From CAZWCX01 sp964632945 (GTDB lineage Bacteria > Planctomycetota > MHYJ01 > WSZJ01 > CAZWCX01): DNA of 40,974 nucleotides. A program made the position numbers and the translations under genes. Under the pieces are notes generated by a model that worked only from the letters and a program-made list of their open reading frames with translations, was not told the origin of the DNA and made no database searches. The DNA is taken from contig CAZWCX010000062.1 of the NCBI GenBank assembly GCA_964632945.1, positions 1-40,974 of the forward strand, read 5' to 3'. Positions 1 through 9,021 of this stretch are shown one piece after another. Every line of letters starts with the position of its first letter. Position 1 is the first letter of the stretch.

Positions 1-266
1 CCCTGATGAACGCCCTGACCGGGGCCGACGTGTTCGTCGAGGACGCGCTGTTCGTCCCCTCCAAGGCGGTCAAGGACCACCGTCTCGCCTACGTCGTCGA
101 AGACGGGACGGTGACGGCCCGTCGCCTCGAGTTGGGCGTCACCAACTGGGACACCACTCAGGTGGTCTCGGGCCTGGCGGAAGGCGAAGCGGTCGTCTCG
201 CTCCTGGATCTCGACGTGAAGGGCGACCTCCAGGGCCGGAAGGCCTCTCCGCGCAGGGAGGAGTGA
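1..266 (+). CDS. Membrane-fusion protein (HlyD/MacA-type periplasmic adaptor), 3' end only
   Basis: The reading frame is open at the left edge and ends at the TGA at 264-266, so only about the last 87 residues are present. The segment VPSKAV followed by a short beta-rich stretch (AYVVEDGTVTARRLELGV) and VVSGLAEGEAVV is the C-terminal beta/membrane-proximal pattern of adaptor proteins that link an inner-membrane transporter to an outer-membrane channel. The next two genes are an ABC ATPase and a MacB/FtsX-type permease in overlapping order, the usual company of a MacA-like adaptor. The tail is basic and lacks a recognisable further domain. I infer a tripartite efflux or lipoprotein/lipid export pump; the substrate cannot be read. 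Confidence 0.85.
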   Translation, partial: LMNALTGADVFVEDALFVPSKAVKDHRLAYVVEDGTVTARRLELGVTNWDTTQVVSGLAEGEAVVSLLDLDVKGDLQGRKASPRREE

Positions 267-277
267 GGCTCACCCCC

Positions 278-982
278 ATGTCCGAAACCGGCCCCGCGAT
301 CCTCGACGTGCGCGACCTCGTCAAGTCGTATGAACTCGGCCGGGTCGCCGTCGAGGTCCTCAAGGGAGTCTCGTTCCGGGTGGAGCGGGGCGAATTCGTC
401 TCGGTGATGGGTCCGTCGGGCTCGGGCAAGTCGACCTTGATGAACATCCTCGGCTGCCTGGACACTCCGTCGGCCGGGAGTTACGCGCTGGACGGCACGC
501 GGGTGGAGATGTTCAGCCACGACCAGCTCGCGGACGTCCGCAACAAGAAGATCGGCTTCGTGTTTCAGACCTTCAACCTGCTGCCGCGCTTCACCGCGCT
601 GAAAAACGTGGAGCTGCCGCTGACCTACTTCGGGCTGGGGCGACGGGAGCGGCTGCGGCGGGCGGAGACGGCGCTGGCCGCGGTCGAGCTGACGCACCGG
701 ATCGACCATCGCCCCAACGAACTCTCCGGGGGAGAACGGCAACGCGTGGCGATCGCGCGCGCGCTCGTCAACGAGCCCGCGTTGCTCCTGGCGGACGAGC
801 CGACGGGCAACCTCGACAGCCGTGTGGGGCAGGAGATCATCCGCCTGTTCCAGGGACTCAACCGCGACCGCGGTCTCACCATCGTGATGGTGACCCACGA
901 TCGCGAGGTGGCGGGGAGCGCGGACCGGATCCTCCACATCCGGGACGGCGTGATCCACTCCGACGAGAGGATCGCGGCATGA
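278..982 (+). CDS. ABC transporter ATP-binding protein, MacB/LolD type
   Basis: This is a typical single-domain ABC ATPase of about 234 residues. The Walker A motif GPSGSGKST, the Q-loop in FVFQTFNLLPRFTALKNVELPL, the signature LSGGERQRVAIARAL, Walker B LLLADEPTGNLDS and the switch histidine in VMVTHD are all present, so it should be active. The FNLLPRFTALKNVELP segment is characteristic of the LolD/MacB/FtsE group. I chose the ATG at 278; a GTG at 263 that overlaps the upstream stop codon is an alternative, and the GGGAGGAG stretch at 256-263 is better spaced for the ATG. The stop overlaps the permease start as ATGA at 979-982. It powers the adjacent permease from the cytoplasmic face. Confidence 0.95.
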   Translation: MSETGPAILDVRDLVKSYELGRVAVEVLKGVSFRVERGEFVSVMGPSGSGKSTLMNILGCLDTPSAGSYALDGTRVEMFSHDQLADVRNKKIGFVFQTFNLLPRFTALKNVELPLTYFGLGRRERLRRAETALAAVELTHRIDHRPNELSGGERQRVAIARALVNEPALLLADEPTGNLDSRVGQEIIRLFQGLNRDRGLTIVMVTHDREVAGSADRILHIRDGVIHSDERIAA

Positions 983-2184
983 ACATGGCCGAGGCGGTGC
1001 TGGTCGCGTGGGAGGCGTTGATCGCCAGCAAGGTGCGGGCGTTCCTGACCATGCTGGGAGTGATCATCGGCGTATCGGCGGTGATCCTGCTCGTCTCGAT
1101 CGGCGACGGCGCCAAGCGTTACGTGGAGGAGCAGTTCGCCGAACTGGGCAGCAACGTGATCATCCTGATCCCCGGGCGGACGCAGACCCACGGCGCGGGA
1201 CCGCCGATGCTGCACACGATCAATCCGATTACCCTGCGTGACGTCGTCGAAGTGCGCAACCATTGTCCATCCGTGAAGCAGGTGGCGCCGATCTTCGTCG
1301 GCACGTCGACCGTCAAGTACAGGAACCGCACCCGCAGCGTGCCCGTGATCGGGGCGACCGAGGAGTTCCAGGCGGTGCGCAACCTGTGGGTGGAGGTCGG
1401 CAGTTTCTTGCCCGGCGGCGACGTCTTCAGCGAGAAACGGGTGGTCGTGCTGGGACGAACCGTGAAGAGCGAGATCTTCGGCGACGACAATCCGCTGGGG
1501 AAGATGGTCAGCATCGGCGAGACCAAGTTTCGCGTCGTCGGCGTCATGCGCACCAAGGGGCGAAGCCTGGGGATGGACCTCGACGACCTCGTGTTCGTCC
1601 CCGTCAAGGCGAGCCAGAAACTGTTCAACGTCGACGGGTTGATGGAAGTGTTGTGCTCCACGGAGCGTCACGAGGATCTCGCGCGCGCCCAGCGTCAGAT
1701 CCGCGAGGTCATGCTGCGGCGCCATGACGGCGAAGAGGACTTCACCGTCATCAACCAGGGGGACATGCTGGCGATCCTGGGCAACGTGCTGACGGGGCTG
1801 ACGTACGCCCTCGGGGGAATCGCGGGGATTTCGCTGCTCGTGGGCGGGATCGGGATCATGAACATCCTGCTCGTGTCGGTCGGCGAGCGGACGAAGGAGA
1901 TCGGGATCCGCATGGCGGTGGGGGCGAAACGCCGGGACATCCTGGCGCAATTCCTCGTCGAGTCGGTGGTGCTGAGTTCGCTGGGTGGCGCGCTGGGAAT
2001 CGCTCTCGGAGGGGGAGGGGTCGCGCTGGCCAAGACGCTGGTTCCGGGGATGCCGGTGAACCTGTCGGCCTGGACGCTGGGCATCGCGTTCGGGTTCTCC
2101 TTCCTGGTGGGCGTGTTCTTCGGGGTCTACCCCGCGATGAAGGCGTCGCGGCTGAATCCGATCGACGCCCTGCGTTACGAATAG
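979..2184 (+). CDS. ABC transporter permease, MacB/FtsX type
   Basis: The protein is 401 residues. It has an N-terminal membrane segment (FLTMLGVIIGVSAVILLVSIG, about 17-38), a large periplasmic MacB_PCD-like domain, and a C-terminal FtsX module of three membrane segments beginning at LTYALGGIAGISLLVGGIGIMNI. The motif VGERTKEIGIRMAVGAKRRDI is the cytoplasmic coupling region conserved in MacB permeases, and the end (YPAMKASRLNPIDALRYE) is family-typical. Unlike fused MacB, the ATPase is a separate gene, overlapping by 4 bp upstream. With the adaptor at the left edge, this makes an adaptor-ATPase-permease operon. It should act by mechanotransmission to move a periplasmic substrate through an outer-membrane channel that is not in this window. 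Confidence 0.95.
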   Translation: MNMAEAVLVAWEALIASKVRAFLTMLGVIIGVSAVILLVSIGDGAKRYVEEQFAELGSNVIILIPGRTQTHGAGPPMLHTINPITLRDVVEVRNHCPSVKQVAPIFVGTSTVKYRNRTRSVPVIGATEEFQAVRNLWVEVGSFLPGGDVFSEKRVVVLGRTVKSEIFGDDNPLGKMVSIGETKFRVVGVMRTKGRSLGMDLDDLVFVPVKASQKLFNVDGLMEVLCSTERHEDLARAQRQIREVMLRRHDGEEDFTVINQGDMLAILGNVLTGLTYALGGIAGISLLVGGIGIMNILLVSVGERTKEIGIRMAVGAKRRDILAQFLVESVVLSSLGGALGIALGGGGVALAKTLVPGMPVNLSAWTLGIAFGFSFLVGVFFGVYPAMKASRLNPIDALRYE

Positions 2185-2316
2185 AGAAACCGTCCGGTCG
2201 GGGATACCCCTCGGGACGCTGCAATAATCGGGCGGATCGCGCGTTCCTCTCAGGTGAGTGGGGGGTTGAACCCCACGACGGGTGCGCGCGCCATCGAACC
2301 ACGGAAGGGGAATGCC

Positions 2317-2637
2317 ATGTCGCGAACGCTGGGTCTTGTTGCGGTCCTGCTCGTGTGCGTCGGGTTGCTGGCCGGTGTGTCGACGCTGGCCCAGGAGGAT
2401 CCCGGGGGAGGGCCCGGGGGCGGCGGCGGACGCCGCGGCGGCATGATGGGTCCGCCGATGGGGGGCGGGAGCGCGCTGGTGGCCCACAAGGACCATCTTT
2501 ACGTCCTGACGGGCACCAAGCTCGTCAAGGTCGACCCCCTGGAGATGAAGGTGGTCGGCGAATTGGAACTGGGCGGCGGCGCGGGTTCCGGCGGACGTCG
2601 CCCGCCGCGTCCCGGTGAGGGTGAAGAGGGGCGCTAA
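2317..2637 (+). CDS. Small exported Gly-rich protein, unknown function
   Basis: The ATG at 2317 follows GGAAGGGG and gives 106 residues. The first 27 form a clear signal peptide (a hydrophobic run LGLVAVLLVCVGLLAG then STLAQ). The mature part begins with a Gly/Arg/Met-rich stretch (positions about 31-51), then a short ordered core, ALVAHKDHLYVLTGTKLVKVDP, resembling one blade of a beta-propeller or PQQ-like repeat, and ends in another Gly/Arg/Pro tail. A single blade cannot fold as a propeller, so this is either a small secreted protein or a domain for assembly. It lies 132 bp after the permease and is probably separately transcribed. I do not recognise a characterised family. Confidence 0.7.
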   Translation: MSRTLGLVAVLLVCVGLLAGVSTLAQEDPGGGPGGGGGRRGGMMGPPMGGGSALVAHKDHLYVLTGTKLVKVDPLEMKVVGELELGGGAGSGGRRPPRPGEGEEGR

Positions 2638-2844
2638 CCCGGAGGATTCATGAAGCCGCGACAGCGCTTCGCGAAGAATCCGCCCGCGGGCTCCTGGCTG
2701 CGTCCGCAGCCGGGACCGCGGGGCGACCGGTGCGCGACCCACGGTGGCGCACGCCGGGCGAGGCAGTCCTGCTCCGGACGGTCTTCGTGGCCGGCCGGAG
2801 CGGGTTGGTTCGCGAACCGAGAAGCGGTTCGAGAATGATCCGGG

Positions 2845-4005
2845 CTAGAACCGCGGGGCGAACGGCTCCGTGAGCACGACGCGCTTCCCCTGGCAGGCCA
2901 TGCACGTGCGGGTGCCTTCACACCCCGTGCATGGCCTGTCGTCGACCAGTCCGGTGCCCTGGCAGAGCGAACAACCCCCGGTCCCCGCGCACGCCCGACA
3001 GGGAATGCCGAACGACTCCACCCGAAGGCCCGCCGGCGTTCGGATCACGTGGACCATCATGGGAGTGACGGTCGGCCGGGCGCCGGCGACAGACTGAGTC
3101 TCGCGCACGGCGACGTACACCGAATCCTCGTCGGGCTGGAGCTCGCCCGTCTCGTAGGTGAGGTCGCCCGAAAAGGGCGATCCGCCATCGCCCGCGGGCG
3201 GCACGGAAGACGGCGCGGCGAAGCGGGCGCAATACTCCCGATACACGGTTCCAACCTGCCTCGCATACCCGGCCAGGACGCGGCGCGAGACCGACGCCCG
3301 TGCGCGCAGGAAGGCGGCCGCCACGGACTTGGCGTCGTCCCCGGCCGGTCCGGCCGGATCGCCCCCCGGGGCGTCGATCCCGCCCGGCAGCGCGACGAGC
3401 GGCTTCTCCACCCAGCCGAGCCCGGCGCACGGATCGCAGGCCGTTTCCCCGCGCTTGCCGATTCCCTGGCAGTCCCCGCACAGGTATTCGGAGCGCAGTA
3501 CGAGCCATCGCCCGTCGGGTCCCTTGGCGACGTCCATGCGGAAGCTTCGTTTCTCCAGTTCCGTCCCGTCCGCGCTCGTGGTCACGATCACGGGGTAGAG
3601 ATAGCGGTCCTGCGCCCGGGACTCCGGTCGGCCCAGGGTCACCGCCACCCCCGCGCGCGCGTAGCGTTCGTTGCGGCCGCGCGCGTCTTCGAGGTCCTCG
3701 CGCTGCAACTCCCGTTCCAGGACGGCCGGATCGAGCAGGGAAGCATAGGCGCGCGTCATTTCGCCGACCAGGACGAGCGCGAAGTGCGTCTCCAGGCGCG
3801 CTTCCAGGATCGCGTCGATCTCCGCCTTCGCGCGGATCACGCTCGCAGGATCGCTGAAGTCGACGCCCGTGTAGGAGATCTGCAGGGTGAGCGCGTCCAG
3901 CGTGTTCCCTTCGAGGCGGACCCGGGTCCCGGGAGACTGGGCGGAAGCGACGGGACCGAGGAAGAGGAGGGGGACGAGGAGCCAGGCGGTACGGGCGGCG
4001 AGCAT
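2845..4005 (-). CDS. Exported protein with six DnaJ-type CxxC(xGxG) zinc motifs, no J domain
   Basis: The start at 4005 (386 residues) was chosen because it is preceded by GGGAG and gives a signal peptide (WLLVPLLFLGPVASAQ, cleavage near 23). Cys pairs sit at C176/C179 and C190/C193 (CGDCQGIG, CDPCAGLG), and a cluster lies near the C terminus at C336/C339, C345/C348, C359/C362 and C368/C371 (CRACAGTG, CSLCQGTG, CTGCEGTR, CMACQGKR). This is the DnaJ central-domain zinc pattern, but there is no J domain and the protein is exported. The two halves look related: each has a helical part, a beta-rich part, then an xGRWLV/xGLRVE strand leading into the Cys motif. It could be a secreted holdase or thiol chaperone. 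It converges with nothing and stands alone on this strand. Confidence 0.75.
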   Translation of the reverse strand: MLAARTAWLLVPLLFLGPVASAQSPGTRVRLEGNTLDALTLQISYTGVDFSDPASVIRAKAEIDAILEARLETHFALVLVGEMTRAYASLLDPAVLERELQREDLEDARGRNERYARAGVAVTLGRPESRAQDRYLYPVIVTTSADGTELEKRSFRMDVAKGPDGRWLVLRSEYLCGDCQGIGKRGETACDPCAGLGWVEKPLVALPGGIDAPGGDPAGPAGDDAKSVAAAFLRARASVSRRVLAGYARQVGTVYREYCARFAAPSSVPPAGDGGSPFSGDLTYETGELQPDEDSVYVAVRETQSVAGARPTVTPMMVHVIRTPAGLRVESFGIPCRACAGTGGCSLCQGTGLVDDRPCTGCEGTRTCMACQGKRVVLTEPFAPRF

Positions 4006-4071
4006 CGGCAAACTCCCGAAGGGACCGGGCGAGTATACCCGCAGGGATCCGACGGGCAAGGCAAAAGGCGG

Positions 4072-4869
4072 TCACGAAGTCCAGTCGTCCATGCCTTCGA
4101 AGGGCTTGGCCATGGAACCCTCCTCCGCACCCAACGACACGTTCCAACCATAGGTCGCGCGCAGGCGCGCGAACTCGACCTCCCCCTGCACCGGGTAGAG
4201 CAGGCGGAGGCGGGCGCCGTCGAGTTCCCGTTCATTGGCGGTGAGGAGTTTTCGTCCGTCCGTGGTGAGGCGGATCGGAGTGGAGAACGCGGCGGCCACG
4301 CAGAGGGAGACGACGGCGGCGGCGAGGAGCAGGAGGATCAGACCGTCGGACATGGGCGTGAAGAGGATCGCGAAGGTCACCGCCGCCGCGAGGGCGGCGC
4401 CGTGTCCCGCCAGGGTCCAGCCGCGGCGCGCGTTCTCCGGGCCGGGGACGGCAAGGCCGACGGCGACCAGTCCCTCCTGCACTTCCTCGCCGGCCTCCCG
4501 GGCGCGCTGCAGGACCGCATCGAGCGTCAGCAGGTTGGCCAAGGTGCGCGGCTTGTCGAAGGCGAGGAGGATGGCGGTCTGCAGCGGGTCGAGACGATGG
4601 AAGTCCGGTACCTGATCGGTGCGGGAGATCCGGTTGGTGGGTTTCCCGTTCTTTTCGACCACGCACAGGTTGCCGCTGCGGATCAGTTCGTAGGTGGTGA
4701 GGAGGACGAGGTTGGAGTTGCCGCCGCGCAGCCAGGCGAGGGCACGCAGGTCCTTGGGGGTCACCGCCGGATCGGCAAGCGAGTTGCCGTGGGTGCGCGC
4801 GCGCCGAAACAGGGAGACCGAGTGCGCCACCGCCGTGGCCGACAACACGAGGACGAGGGCGATCCACAT
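4072..4869 (-). CDS. TIGR04222-like membrane protein
   Basis: The ATG at 4869 gives 265 residues starting with a membrane segment (MWIALVLVLSATAVAHSVSLF). It is followed by a cytoplasmic helical region carrying LRALAWLRGGNSN and two later membrane segments (AALAAAVTFAILF and LILLLLAAAVVSLCVAAAF), then LTTDGRKLL. This matches the layout of TIGR04222 family proteins (an N-terminal helix, an LRGG-type motif, a wHTH-like region, two central helices, an LT..G..LL motif), whose function is not known. The usual Cys/Gly-rich C terminus is absent. The gene begins 17 bp after the fabI stop and is almost certainly cotranscribed with fabI. The reading frame stays open upstream through fabI, but that stretch is antisense-frame shadow and not protein-like. 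Confidence 0.7.
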   Translation of the reverse strand: MWIALVLVLSATAVAHSVSLFRRARTHGNSLADPAVTPKDLRALAWLRGGNSNLVLLTTYELIRSGNLCVVEKNGKPTNRISRTDQVPDFHRLDPLQTAILLAFDKPRTLANLLTLDAVLQRAREAGEEVQEGLVAVGLAVPGPENARRGWTLAGHGAALAAAVTFAILFTPMSDGLILLLLAAAVVSLCVAAAFSTPIRLTTDGRKLLTANERELDGARLRLLYPVQGEVEFARLRATYGWNVSLGAEEGSMAKPFEGMDDWTS

Positions 4870-4886
4870 GGCCGGGTCGATTCGGC

Positions 4887-5654
4887 CTATACGCACATGA
4901 TCGAGTAGCCGGAATCGACGTAGATCACCTGTCCGGTGATGCCCGAGGCGTCGGGGGAGAGGAGGAAGCGGGTGGTAGTGGCAACTTCGCCGGCGTCGAC
5001 GTTCCGCTTCAGGGGCGCCTTGTCCTTCATCAGGTCGTGCATCGACTTGAAGTTGCCGACGGCGGCCGCGGACAGCGTGCGAATGGGGCCGGCCGACACG
5101 GCATTGACCCGGATGGAGCGCGGGCCGTATTCGCCGGCGAGGTACCGAACGCTGCACTCGAGCGCGGCCTTGGCCACGCCCATGATGTTGTAGTTCGGTG
5201 CGACGCGCGTCGACCCCAGGAAGGTCATCGTGACGACCGAGCCGCCCCCGCGCTTTTCCATCAGGGGCGCGGCCGCCCGTGTCGTCGCGATCAGGGAATA
5301 GGCGCTGACCTCCAGAGCCGTGCGCCAACCCTCGCGGGTGACTTTGGAAAAGTCTCCCTCGAGATCCTCGGTGCGGGCGAAGGCGACACTGTGGACGAGA
5401 AAATCGACTCCCCCCATCTCGGCTTCCGCTTTCTGAAAGAGCTCGGCGATCTGCGCGTCGTCGGTGACGTCGCACGGATGGGTCAGGGTGCCGGGGATGC
5501 CGGCGGCGAGTTCCTTGACGTTCTCGCCCACCCGTTCCCCCTGGTAGTTCAGCAGGAGTCGGACCCCCTGTTTGGCAAGGTCCTGCGCCACCGCCCAGGC
5601 GATCGAGCGCTTGTTGGCCACGCCCAGCACGACGGCGGACTTATCCTTGAGCAT
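4887..5654 (-). CDS. fabI: Enoyl-[acyl-carrier-protein] reductase (NADH), FabI
   Basis: This 255-residue SDR-fold enzyme catalyses the last step of each fatty-acid elongation cycle, reducing trans-2-enoyl-ACP. The cofactor motif GVANKRSIAW (11-20), the divergent FabI active site Y155-x6-K162 in NYNIMGVAKAALE, HSVAFA, and the substrate loop after SAGPIRTLSA are all diagnostic for FabI and not FabG. The position equivalent to the extra tyrosine Y146 of E. coli FabI is phenylalanine (F145), as in InhA. The ATG at 5654 has AGGAGG nine bases upstream; an in-frame GTG at 5663 overlaps that ribosome-binding site and is therefore unlikely. It is the first gene of a pair with the TIGR04222-like gene. 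Confidence 0.97.
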   Translation of the reverse strand: MLKDKSAVVLGVANKRSIAWAVAQDLAKQGVRLLLNYQGERVGENVKELAAGIPGTLTHPCDVTDDAQIAELFQKAEAEMGGVDFLVHSVAFARTEDLEGDFSKVTREGWRTALEVSAYSLIATTRAAAPLMEKRGGGSVVTMTFLGSTRVAPNYNIMGVAKAALECSVRYLAGEYGPRSIRVNAVSAGPIRTLSAAAVGNFKSMHDLMKDKAPLKRNVDAGEVATTTRFLLSPDASGITGQVIYVDSGYSIMCV

Positions 5655-5782
5655 CGGCGGCACCTCCTGCAGGGGATGGGATGGATGGCGGCGGATCCTA
5701 ACGGGCCCCGCGCGGCAGGGTCAAGGATTCGCGGTTCGGACCCGGACCGGCCGGGGGGCGTCTCCCGCCCGGCCCGCGGCGG

Positions 5783-8700
5783 TCATTTCGCGTCCGCGTA
5801 TTTGGCGAGCAGTTTGCGGGCGCGCTTGCCGTCGTCGCCGTCGGGGTCGAGGCGCTCGACCTCCTTCAGGTCGGCGCGTCCCTTTTCCAGCCACTTGCGG
5901 GCGGCATCGGGCTTCGCCTTGAGCGCATCGTAGTGCTTCAGCGCGGTGGTTCCGCGCGCAAGCCTCGCCTCGACGGACTCGGGCTGGGCGCGAACGGCGT
6001 CATCGAACGAGGCAAACGCTTTTTCCGCCTTGCCGTCCTCGAACAGGGCCCCCGCCTTGAGGAGGAGGGCGGCCTCGTCGTTCGGGGCGAGGGCGAGCGC
6101 GTGCTCGGAGGAGGTGACGGCCTCGCCCCACTTCTTGTTGCGCGAGGCGTTTCGGGCGCGTTGGACGTGGCCCTGCGGATTCCGGGGGTCGAGTTCGATG
6201 GCGCGGGCGAGATCGGCCTCGGACTTGTCCCAGGCGCCGCGCTTTGCATGGAACTCCGCCCGCTCGAGCAGGATCGCGACGTCGTCGGGCTTCCATTGGA
6301 GCGCTTTCGTGAAATCCTCGATGCCCGCGGCCAGCTCGTTGACGTGCTCCCGGAGTCGCGCGCGCGCCGCCCAGGCGTCCGCAAAGTCGGGTTTGCGCTC
6401 GAGCAGCGTGTTGAGGGTCTTGATCGCGGCGCGTTCCTCGCCAAGGGCCTCCTGCCAGCTGGCGAGGAGGAGCGCGACGTCCGGGTTGCCGGGCGAGAGG
6501 CCGTGGGCGCGGGTGAGGTCCTTCATGGCCTCGTCCCAACGGTCGGCGCGGGCGTGGAGGAGCGCGCGGGAGGTCCAGCGGTGCGCATCCTGGGTCCCGG
6601 CCGCGAGGACGGCCTCGAACTCGCTCAGGGCCGCTTCGGCATCCTCGGCGGCGACCCGGCACACCGTGCGGTTCCAGGCCATCTCCGTCTTCGGGGCGCC
6701 CAGGGTTTCCGCCTGGGCGTAGTCGGCGATCGCCTCCGCGTGCATGCCGCAGCGATGGTGCGCGGTGCCCCTTTCCGCGTACACGCCCGCCTCGCCGGGG
6801 GACAGGTTGAGGTAGGCGTTGAAGTCCACGACGGCGTCGCGGGCGGAGTCCGCGTTCCCGAGGTCCATGCGGGCGCGCCCGCGCACGCGCAGGAGTTCCG
6901 GTCGATACTTCTGTCCTTGCAGCGCCTTTTCGGCGGCCTCCAGGGTCTGCGCCGGTTCCGCGGTCATGGCGGTGAGGAAGGCCTGCGCCGCGCGCGCGAT
7001 GCCTTCGTCCGCATGCCCGGCCAGCGATTCGAGGTCGGCGGCAGCCAGCTTGCGGTACTTTTCCGCCTCCTCGGCGGGGCGGTCCAGGCGCGGCTGGACG
7101 GCCGGGAACGCCACGTTGGGATCGCTCAGGATCGGCCAGGCGGCGCGGGTGAAGCGGACGAACACGAACCAGTAGGCGAGGGCGCGTTCCATGCGGATTT
7201 CGGGGTCCTCGGCATTGAGTCCGACCGCCCGGTCGAGCGCGGCCCCGGCTTCGAGGTAGTGCTGCTCATCGCCGGTCATGACCGCGAGCCGTCGCCGCGC
7301 CATGCCCGTCACGGCGCAGGCCTGGGCCTGGGTCGCATCGAGCGCGAGCGCCTGTTCCGCGGTCGCCAGCGCCTTCTCGAGGCTGGCCTTCATGGCGTCG
7401 CGTTTGCCGAGGAGGCGGTCGGTCTCGGCATCCTGCAGGGACTGGCGCGCGTCTTTCGCGAGCCCGGCGGCTTTGGCTTGCGGCGGTTCCTGGGCGTGCG
7501 CGGATCCCATCCAGGCGAAGGCGGCCCCGATCAGGAACGCCAGGACCGTCCCGACCAGGATCCAGAGCCAGAGACGCCCGCGCAATCCGGATCCCTCCGC
7601 CCGCACCGCCCGACCCGCGACCGGCTCCCCGCGCAGGTAGCGATCCAGATCCTCGGCCATCAACTGCGTCTCGGAGTAGCGGTGCTTCTTGTTCTTCGCC
7701 ATGGCTTTCACGATGATCTTCTCCAGATCGCCGAGTCCCTGGCGGAACCGGGAAGGCGCCACCAGGGGCTGGTGAACCACGTTCTCCATGATCTTGAACG
7801 GATCGTCGCCGCGGAACGGGGCCTTGCCGGTCGCGGCTTCGTACAAGGTTGCGCCGAGGCTGTAGACATCGCTGCGCCGGTCGACTTCGCTGAGCTGGCC
7901 GGTCGCCTGCTCCGGCGGCATGTAGACAGGAGTCCCGAGCGCGTTCCCGCCCATGGTCAGCTGCGTCTGCGCGGCCTTGTCCTTCGCCAGTCCGAAGTCC
8001 GCCACCTTGGGCACGCCGTCGCGCGTCACCAGAATGTTGTCCGGCTTGATGTCGCGGTGAATGATGCCGTTGGCGTGGGCGGCCGAAAGCGCTCGCGCCA
8101 CGTCGCGGCCGACCGAGGCCACCGTTTCCAGGGGCAGTTTCCCGGATTCAATCATGTCGCCGAAAGACTGCCCCTCGACATACTCCATGGCATAGTACGG
8201 ATTCCCCTCCCATTCCCCGAGGTGATAGACCTTCACGATGTTGGGATGGTCGAGCTTCATGATCGCCTTCGCCTCGCGGACGAAGCGCTTGTAGGAGGAC
8301 TCGAGCGCCTCCTTGTTGATCAGCATCTTGAGGGCTACGACCTTCCCGTCGGTCCGGTCGGTTGCCTTGTAGACCACTCCCATGCCGCCGCGACCGAGCT
8401 GGTCGAGGAGCTCGAAGCGCCCCTCGATGACCCGGCGCAATCCGCCCTGGGCCGGCGGCGGAGGCGGCGGAGGACCCCGGCGCCCTCCCGGGCGGGGTGC
8501 GTCGATCGTGATCATCCCTTCGACGCCGGTCTCGTCCTCCTGACCGCGGGATGGCGCGGCGGCGGGGGTGGAGACCATGCCGAAGGCGGCGGCGCGGACC
8601 GCGTCGGCGTTCAGGTTGAGGATCGTCGCGTCCTCGTTCCCCTTCGCGCGGGGGACCGGCGCCCCGATCAGGTCCGAACCGCCTCCCGGCTCCTGCCGCT

Positions 8701-8908
8701 GTTCGAACTCGATCAGCAGCCGGTTCAACCCCTCTTCGTCGAGCAACCCGGCCATGAGCAGGCGGGCGCCGAGGGCGAGCTTTGCGGAGCCTGCGTCCGC
8801 GGGGTGAAGGACCTCGGCGAGCTGATCTTCCGTCACGAGCCCGAGCTGCACCGCGAGCGAGCCCAGGCGGGCGTCGGATTCTGGACTCTCCGAGCCGGAT
8901 CGGTCCAT
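5783..8908 (-). CDS. Membrane Ser/Thr protein kinase with C-terminal TPR array
   Basis: The protein has about 1041 residues. Order: a QL-type N-terminal domain (about 13-70, LGLVTEDQLAEVL then a second half GLLDEEGLNRLL), a disordered linker with a seven-proline run near 146-152, a Hanks-type kinase domain (about 165-425), a membrane helix (about 446-466), and a long TPR region to the C terminus. The kinase has the Gly loop GRGGMGVVYKA (172-182), K194, HRD 284-286, DFG 304-306 and GTPVYMPPEQ, so it should be active. The TPR array is predicted to lie outside the cytoplasm and could bind a protein ligand. An alternative ATG lies at 8944; the start at 8908 is better because it follows GGAGA and starts just before the conserved domain. 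It is divergent from the phosphodiesterase gene. Confidence 0.93.
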   Translation of the reverse strand: MDRSGSESPESDARLGSLAVQLGLVTEDQLAEVLHPADAGSAKLALGARLLMAGLLDEEGLNRLLIEFEQRQEPGGGSDLIGAPVPRAKGNEDATILNLNADAVRAAAFGMVSTPAAAPSRGQEDETGVEGMITIDAPRPGGRRGPPPPPPPAQGGLRRVIEGRFELLDQLGRGGMGVVYKATDRTDGKVVALKMLINKEALESSYKRFVREAKAIMKLDHPNIVKVYHLGEWEGNPYYAMEYVEGQSFGDMIESGKLPLETVASVGRDVARALSAAHANGIIHRDIKPDNILVTRDGVPKVADFGLAKDKAAQTQLTMGGNALGTPVYMPPEQATGQLSEVDRRSDVYSLGATLYEAATGKAPFRGDDPFKIMENVVHQPLVAPSRFRQGLGDLEKIIVKAMAKNKKHRYSETQLMAEDLDRYLRGEPVAGRAVRAEGSGLRGRLWLWILVGTVLAFLIGAAFAWMGSAHAQEPPQAKAAGLAKDARQSLQDAETDRLLGKRDAMKASLEKALATAEQALALDATQAQACAVTGMARRRLAVMTGDEQHYLEAGAALDRAVGLNAEDPEIRMERALAYWFVFVRFTRAAWPILSDPNVAFPAVQPRLDRPAEEAEKYRKLAAADLESLAGHADEGIARAAQAFLTAMTAEPAQTLEAAEKALQGQKYRPELLRVRGRARMDLGNADSARDAVVDFNAYLNLSPGEAGVYAERGTAHHRCGMHAEAIADYAQAETLGAPKTEMAWNRTVCRVAAEDAEAALSEFEAVLAAGTQDAHRWTSRALLHARADRWDEAMKDLTRAHGLSPGNPDVALLLASWQEALGEERAAIKTLNTLLERKPDFADAWAARARLREHVNELAAGIEDFTKALQWKPDDVAILLERAEFHAKRGAWDKSEADLARAIELDPRNPQGHVQRARNASRNKKWGEAVTSSEHALALAPNDEAALLLKAGALFEDGKAEKAFASFDDAVRAQPESVEARLARGTTALKHYDALKAKPDAARKWLEKGRADLKEVERLDPDGDDGKRARKLLAKYADAK

Positions 8909-9021
8909 GGCGTGAGGATCTCCGGTGGGGCGGCAAAGGGCCATTATTTCCCTGCGGGCGGGATTTCTCAAGGATTAACCGGCCCTGCCCGAGTCGAGGT
9001 CCCGGGGGACCGACCGGATCG

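Noticed and set aside
2650..2838. 62-codon frame with a good GGAGG six bases before its ATG, after the Gly-rich gene.
   Set aside because: The translation is Arg/Pro/Trp-rich without recognisable structure, and it runs into the 3' end of the opposite gene. The ribosome-binding site is the only support.
4870..5475. Upstream extension of the TIGR04222-like frame through fabI.
   Set aside because: Antisense-frame Arg/Gly-rich shadow of fabI; the membrane protein starts naturally at 4869.
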